NCBI RefSeq assembly: GCF_010725725.1
Contig: NZ_AP022599.1
Span: 4,154,001-4,218,000, forward strand
DNA: 64,000 nt
Reading direction: 5' to 3'
Source: Mycolicibacterium pulveris
GTDB lineage: Bacteria; Actinomycetota; Actinomycetes; Mycobacteriales; Mycobacteriaceae
Part shown: one piece after another, positions 61,541-64,000 of the stretch
Layout of the letters: every line of letters starts with the position of its first letter
Position numbering within the stretch: the first letter of the stretch is position 1
The notes under the pieces: model-generated
Told to the model about the DNA's origin: nothing
The model's database searches: none
What the model saw: the letters and a program-made list of their open reading frames with translations, nothing else
Made by a program: the position numbers and the translations under genes

Positions 61541-63168
61541 AGCTGATCTCGATCGCCTGATGCCGACTGCACGGTGGCGGCCGCGTGCGCGCCCGCGCGG
61601 CGTCCGCTGAAGATGCAGTCCGCGATGGACAGCCCGCTGACATAGCTGTTGGAGCAGACACCGATCGCGTTGTGGCCTGCGGCGTACAGGCCGGCCACCG
61701 TCCCGCCGTCCCGATGGGCGACTTCGCCCGTGCGTTCGTCGACGATGAGGCCGCCGAGCGTCAACCCGGGGATCGGATAGAACATCGAACTGTCTGCCGA
61801 GATATTGATCGAGTAGAACGGCGCTGTCTCCAACGGTGGGCACAGCTCCGGCTCCTTGTGGGCGGGATCGCCTGCGCCGCTGCGGATGTCGCGATTGTAT
61901 TCGTCGACGGTGCGGCGCAGCCCTGACGGGTCGATCCCGTTCTTGACCGCGATGTCTTCGATCGTCGACGCCTTCTTGCGCCCAAGGGTGAAGAGGTAGA
62001 TCAGCTGCAGGCGCTGGAAGAGCTGCGTCTGCTCGCGGATCTGATCCTTCACCTTTCGCCAGGTCGGGGTGTCGTAGATCGCCCACCCGGCGCCGCCGAA
62101 CTCGCGCATCATCACGTTGCCGTGCGTCGCGCCGTACAGGTCTTCGTTGGCGATGCGTCGGCCGTCGCGGCCGACGGTGAGGCCCTCGAGGAACGCGCTC
62201 GGCGGCGATAGGAAGCGCCAGGCGGTGACGTTGCCCATCTTGTCGGTCCTGCCGCCGGCCGCGACGCCCAGGGCGATGCCGGAGCCGTCGTCACCGGGGG
62301 TTCCGAGCGGGGAGATCTTCAGAAATTCGGGCGCGTGTTCAGCCATCCACTCGCGGTTGTGCACGAAGCCGCCGGCCGCCAGGATCACGGCGCGCGCGTG
62401 TGCCTCACCGTCCACGGCGGCAGCGGCCCACAGCGCCTCGGCGTGCTCGACAGCGCCCTTGACCAAGCCCGGTAGCCAGGTGCCGGTCTTTCCGGTGAGT
62501 TTGGTCAGAACCCGGTGCCGGCGTGCGTGGGGATGGTTCGCGGACATCGCGCGGTAGCGGACTCCGCGGATGCGCCCGTCGCCGTCCGACAGGAGTTCGT
62601 GTACCCGGCACAACGGAACGAACTCGACACCTTTGACTTTGGCCGAGCGGCGCAGGTGCTCGAACAGCACCTTGCCCGAACTCATGCCAGGCGCCAGCAC
62701 CCGGTGGCCGCGCGGCACGGGCCGCGCGTGAAGCGCGTAGGGATAGGCCTTTTCGTTTCCGGAGTAGTATAGGTAGAAGTCGTCGGTCGGATACGACGTC
62801 TTGTACGACGGCACCGGGCCGCCGCGGAACCGCACCCCTTGCCGCTTGAGCCAGTCGATCAGCGCTGGGCTCTGCTCGCAGAACCTCTGCAGAGTTTCGC
62901 CGCTGACCGCGTCGCCGACCTCCTGCTCGAGATATGCCCGCATGTCCTCGACGCTGTCGTCGTAGCCACCGGCCCGCTGTTCGGCGGTGCCCGCGCCCGC
63001 GTAGATGATTCCGCCCGACAACGCGGTGGCCCCGCCGCCGTATCCACGGTCCAGCACCAGGACGCGTGCCCCGCGGTCGGCAGCCTCGATCGCCGCGGCC
63101 GCACCCGCGGCTCCGAACCCGACGACGATGACGTCGTACTCGATGTCTCTTGGCATGGTCACCGTCAC
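61537..63168 (-). CDS. KstD/fumarate-reductase-like FAD-dependent oxidoreductase
   Basis: The 543-residue flavoprotein has VIVVGFGAAGAAAAIEAADRG near residue 14, GGATALSGGIIYAG, and a C-terminal LYAAGHNAIGVCSNSYVSGLSIADC, where the end motif differs from true KstD (no YPGGG). It belongs to the FAD_binding_2 family, which includes ketosteroid dehydrogenases and other alkene reductases. It is coupled with an SDR upstream and an esterase downstream, both by GTGA. GTG 63168 is chosen; ATG 63156 is an alternative. Confidence 0.88.
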   Translation of the reverse strand: MTVTMPRDIEYDVIVVGFGAAGAAAAIEAADRGARVLVLDRGYGGGATALSGGIIYAGAGTAEQRAGGYDDSVEDMRAYLEQEVGDAVSGETLQRFCEQSPALIDWLKRQGVRFRGGPVPSYKTSYPTDDFYLYYSGNEKAYPYALHARPVPRGHRVLAPGMSSGKVLFEHLRRSAKVKGVEFVPLCRVHELLSDGDGRIRGVRYRAMSANHPHARRHRVLTKLTGKTGTWLPGLVKGAVEHAEALWAAAAVDGEAHARAVILAAGGFVHNREWMAEHAPEFLKISPLGTPGDDGSGIALGVAAGGRTDKMGNVTAWRFLSPPSAFLEGLTVGRDGRRIANEDLYGATHGNVMMREFGGAGWAIYDTPTWRKVKDQIREQTQLFQRLQLIYLFTLGRKKASTIEDIAVKNGIDPSGLRRTVDEYNRDIRSGAGDPAHKEPELCPPLETAPFYSINISADSSMFYPIPGLTLGGLIVDERTGEVAHRDGGTVAGLYAAGHNAIGVCSNSYVSGLSIADCIFSGRRAGAHAAATVQSASGDRDQL

Positions 63169-63956
63169 AGGACCGACTTGATCTGTTTGGCGACCAACCG
63201 GGTGGCGCGCTCCGCCGACAACCGGGTCAGGATGTCGAGAGCCCGCGCATCCGTGCCGATCAGGACGCGGAACCGGTCATCGGCAATGCCCTCGACGATC
63301 TTGTCGCCCGCGGCCTCGGCGCTGGTGGAACGGACTTTCCTGCCGCCGGCATCGAGCATCTGCACCCCGGAGTTGCCCGTCAGGTTGGTGTCGATGTTGC
63401 CCGGAAACACCGTCACCACATGGACGTTGGTGTCGCACAGTTCGGCGTAGAGACCTTCGCTGAACTGCTTGACGGCACCCTTGCTCGCGCTGTACAGCGT
63501 TTGGCTGGCGAACGGCAACAGCGCGGAAAGACTCGACATGTTCGTGATGTTCGCCTCCGGACGTGCCAGCAAGGTCGGCAGGAACGTGCGGCACATGCGC
63601 ACCGTGCCTTCGAAGTTGATGGCCATGATGTGGTTGGTCTCCGCCGGGGAGAGTTCGGCGAACGGTGCGAACCGGTGGATGACGCCTGCGATGTTGACCA
63701 GCCCGTCGACCTGCCCGTGTGTCTCTGTCACCACCTGCGGCAGTGCCGCGACGGCCTCGTCGTCGGTGACGTCGAGAACGTGGGTGGACACCGCGGCGCC
63801 GGTCTGGGCTGCGAGCTCAGCCGTGCCGGCCAGCCCGACGGCATCGAGGTCCACGGCTGCGACGCGGGCGCCTCGGCGGGAAAGACCAAGTGCGACTTGC
63901 CGGCCCATTCCGTTGCCCGCGCCGGTCACTACGAACACCCTGTCGGCGATCTGCAC
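63165..63956 (-). CDS. Short-chain dehydrogenase/reductase
   Basis: The 263-residue SDR has FVVTGAGNGMG (GxxxGxG), Asp37-type NAD preference (AVDLDA), NIAG, and the catalytic YSASK motif. The C-terminus lacks the usual VDGG ending and has ILTRLSAERATRLVAKQIKSVL, as in a subset of larger mycobacterial SDRs. GTG 63956 follows AGAAGG. It is the first gene of a three-gene coupled operon with the flavoprotein and the esterase. Confidence 0.9.
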   Translation of the reverse strand: MQIADRVFVVTGAGNGMGRQVALGLSRRGARVAAVDLDAVGLAGTAELAAQTGAAVSTHVLDVTDDEAVAALPQVVTETHGQVDGLVNIAGVIHRFAPFAELSPAETNHIMAINFEGTVRMCRTFLPTLLARPEANITNMSSLSALLPFASQTLYSASKGAVKQFSEGLYAELCDTNVHVVTVFPGNIDTNLTGNSGVQMLDAGGRKVRSTSAEAAGDKIVEGIADDRFRVLIGTDARALDILTRLSAERATRLVAKQIKSVL

Positions 63957-64000
63957 GTCGACCTTCTTTCAGCCGGATCCGGTCAGTGCCGTGCGGGGTC

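Noticed and set aside
61541..62086. N-terminal extension of the HSL-type esterase
   Set aside because: The extension is the shadow of the flavoprotein gene; the GTGA overlap at 61540 gives a natural start.

Overview
The window is high-GC actinobacterial DNA, and its gene order points to a rapidly growing mycobacterium (Mycolicibacterium type). From about 1 to 41.7 kb it follows, in opposite orientation, the block that M. tuberculosis carries from clpX (Rv2457c) to the DegV gene Rv2417c: clpX, korAB, mobA, rpfE, the Rv2449c family, valS, folC, Rv2446c family, ndk, rne, rplU, rpmA, obgE, proB, nadE, rbsK, proA, MoxR/VWA pair, nadD, rsfS, gpgP, octT, degV. Lineage-specific genes lie between them (fdhD, a second rpf, a VOC/flavin monooxygenase pair, an S9 peptidase, a DUF937 protein, a sirtuin, a hydrolase-cyclase fusion, a metal-responsive cmtR operon). 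Species was not determined; no database search was possible.

Layout. (1) 0-6 kb: protein quality control (clpX), molybdoenzyme maturation (fdhD, mobA) and 2-oxoglutarate:ferredoxin oxidoreductase (korAB). (2) 6-8.1 kb: a 1 kb non-coding region and two tandem minimal resuscitation-promoting factors separated by a strong intrinsic terminator. (3) 8-25 kb: housekeeping genes for translation, folate, nucleotides, RNA decay, ribosome assembly and proline. (4) 25-34.7 kb: accessory signalling and metabolic genes around nadE, plus a cmtR-CDF-methyltransferase operon flanked by two copies of a palindromic repeat. (5) 34.8-41.7 kb: proA, MoxR/VWA, nadD-rsfS-gpgP-octT-degV, many with start/stop overlaps (NAD and methylglucose lipopolysaccharide precursor genes).

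(6) 41.9-50.5 kb: an integrated element of about 8.6 kb that splits a dihydrodipicolinate-reductase-like gene. It encodes a large serine integrase, an excisionase-like protein, a RecA-fold replication protein, an HK97-type capsid protein, a scaffold-like protein, a WhiB-like protein and several small proteins. I see no portal, terminase large subunit, protease, tail or lysis gene. Size and content resemble the phiRv1 prophage-like element of M. tuberculosis and suggest a capsid-carrying phage satellite. Both attachment junctions can be read. Joining the host halves at a shared GT restores an uninterrupted 348-codon gene, which fixes the crossover.

(7) 50.5-64 kb: a steroid-type catabolic locus with KshA oxygenase, three KstD-like flavoproteins, four SDR oxidoreductases, a hotdog thioesterase, an HSL-type esterase, a PadR-type regulator and an uncharacterised enzyme. 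A perfect palindrome lies between the divergent kstD and kshA genes.

Two general patterns recur. Many starts lie 6-8 nt after a TANNNT -10 box, as expected for leaderless mycobacterial transcripts; in four cases the stop codon of the preceding gene forms the first half of that box. Several palindromic or dispersed intergenic repeats are present. I saw no tRNA, rRNA or CRISPR array.
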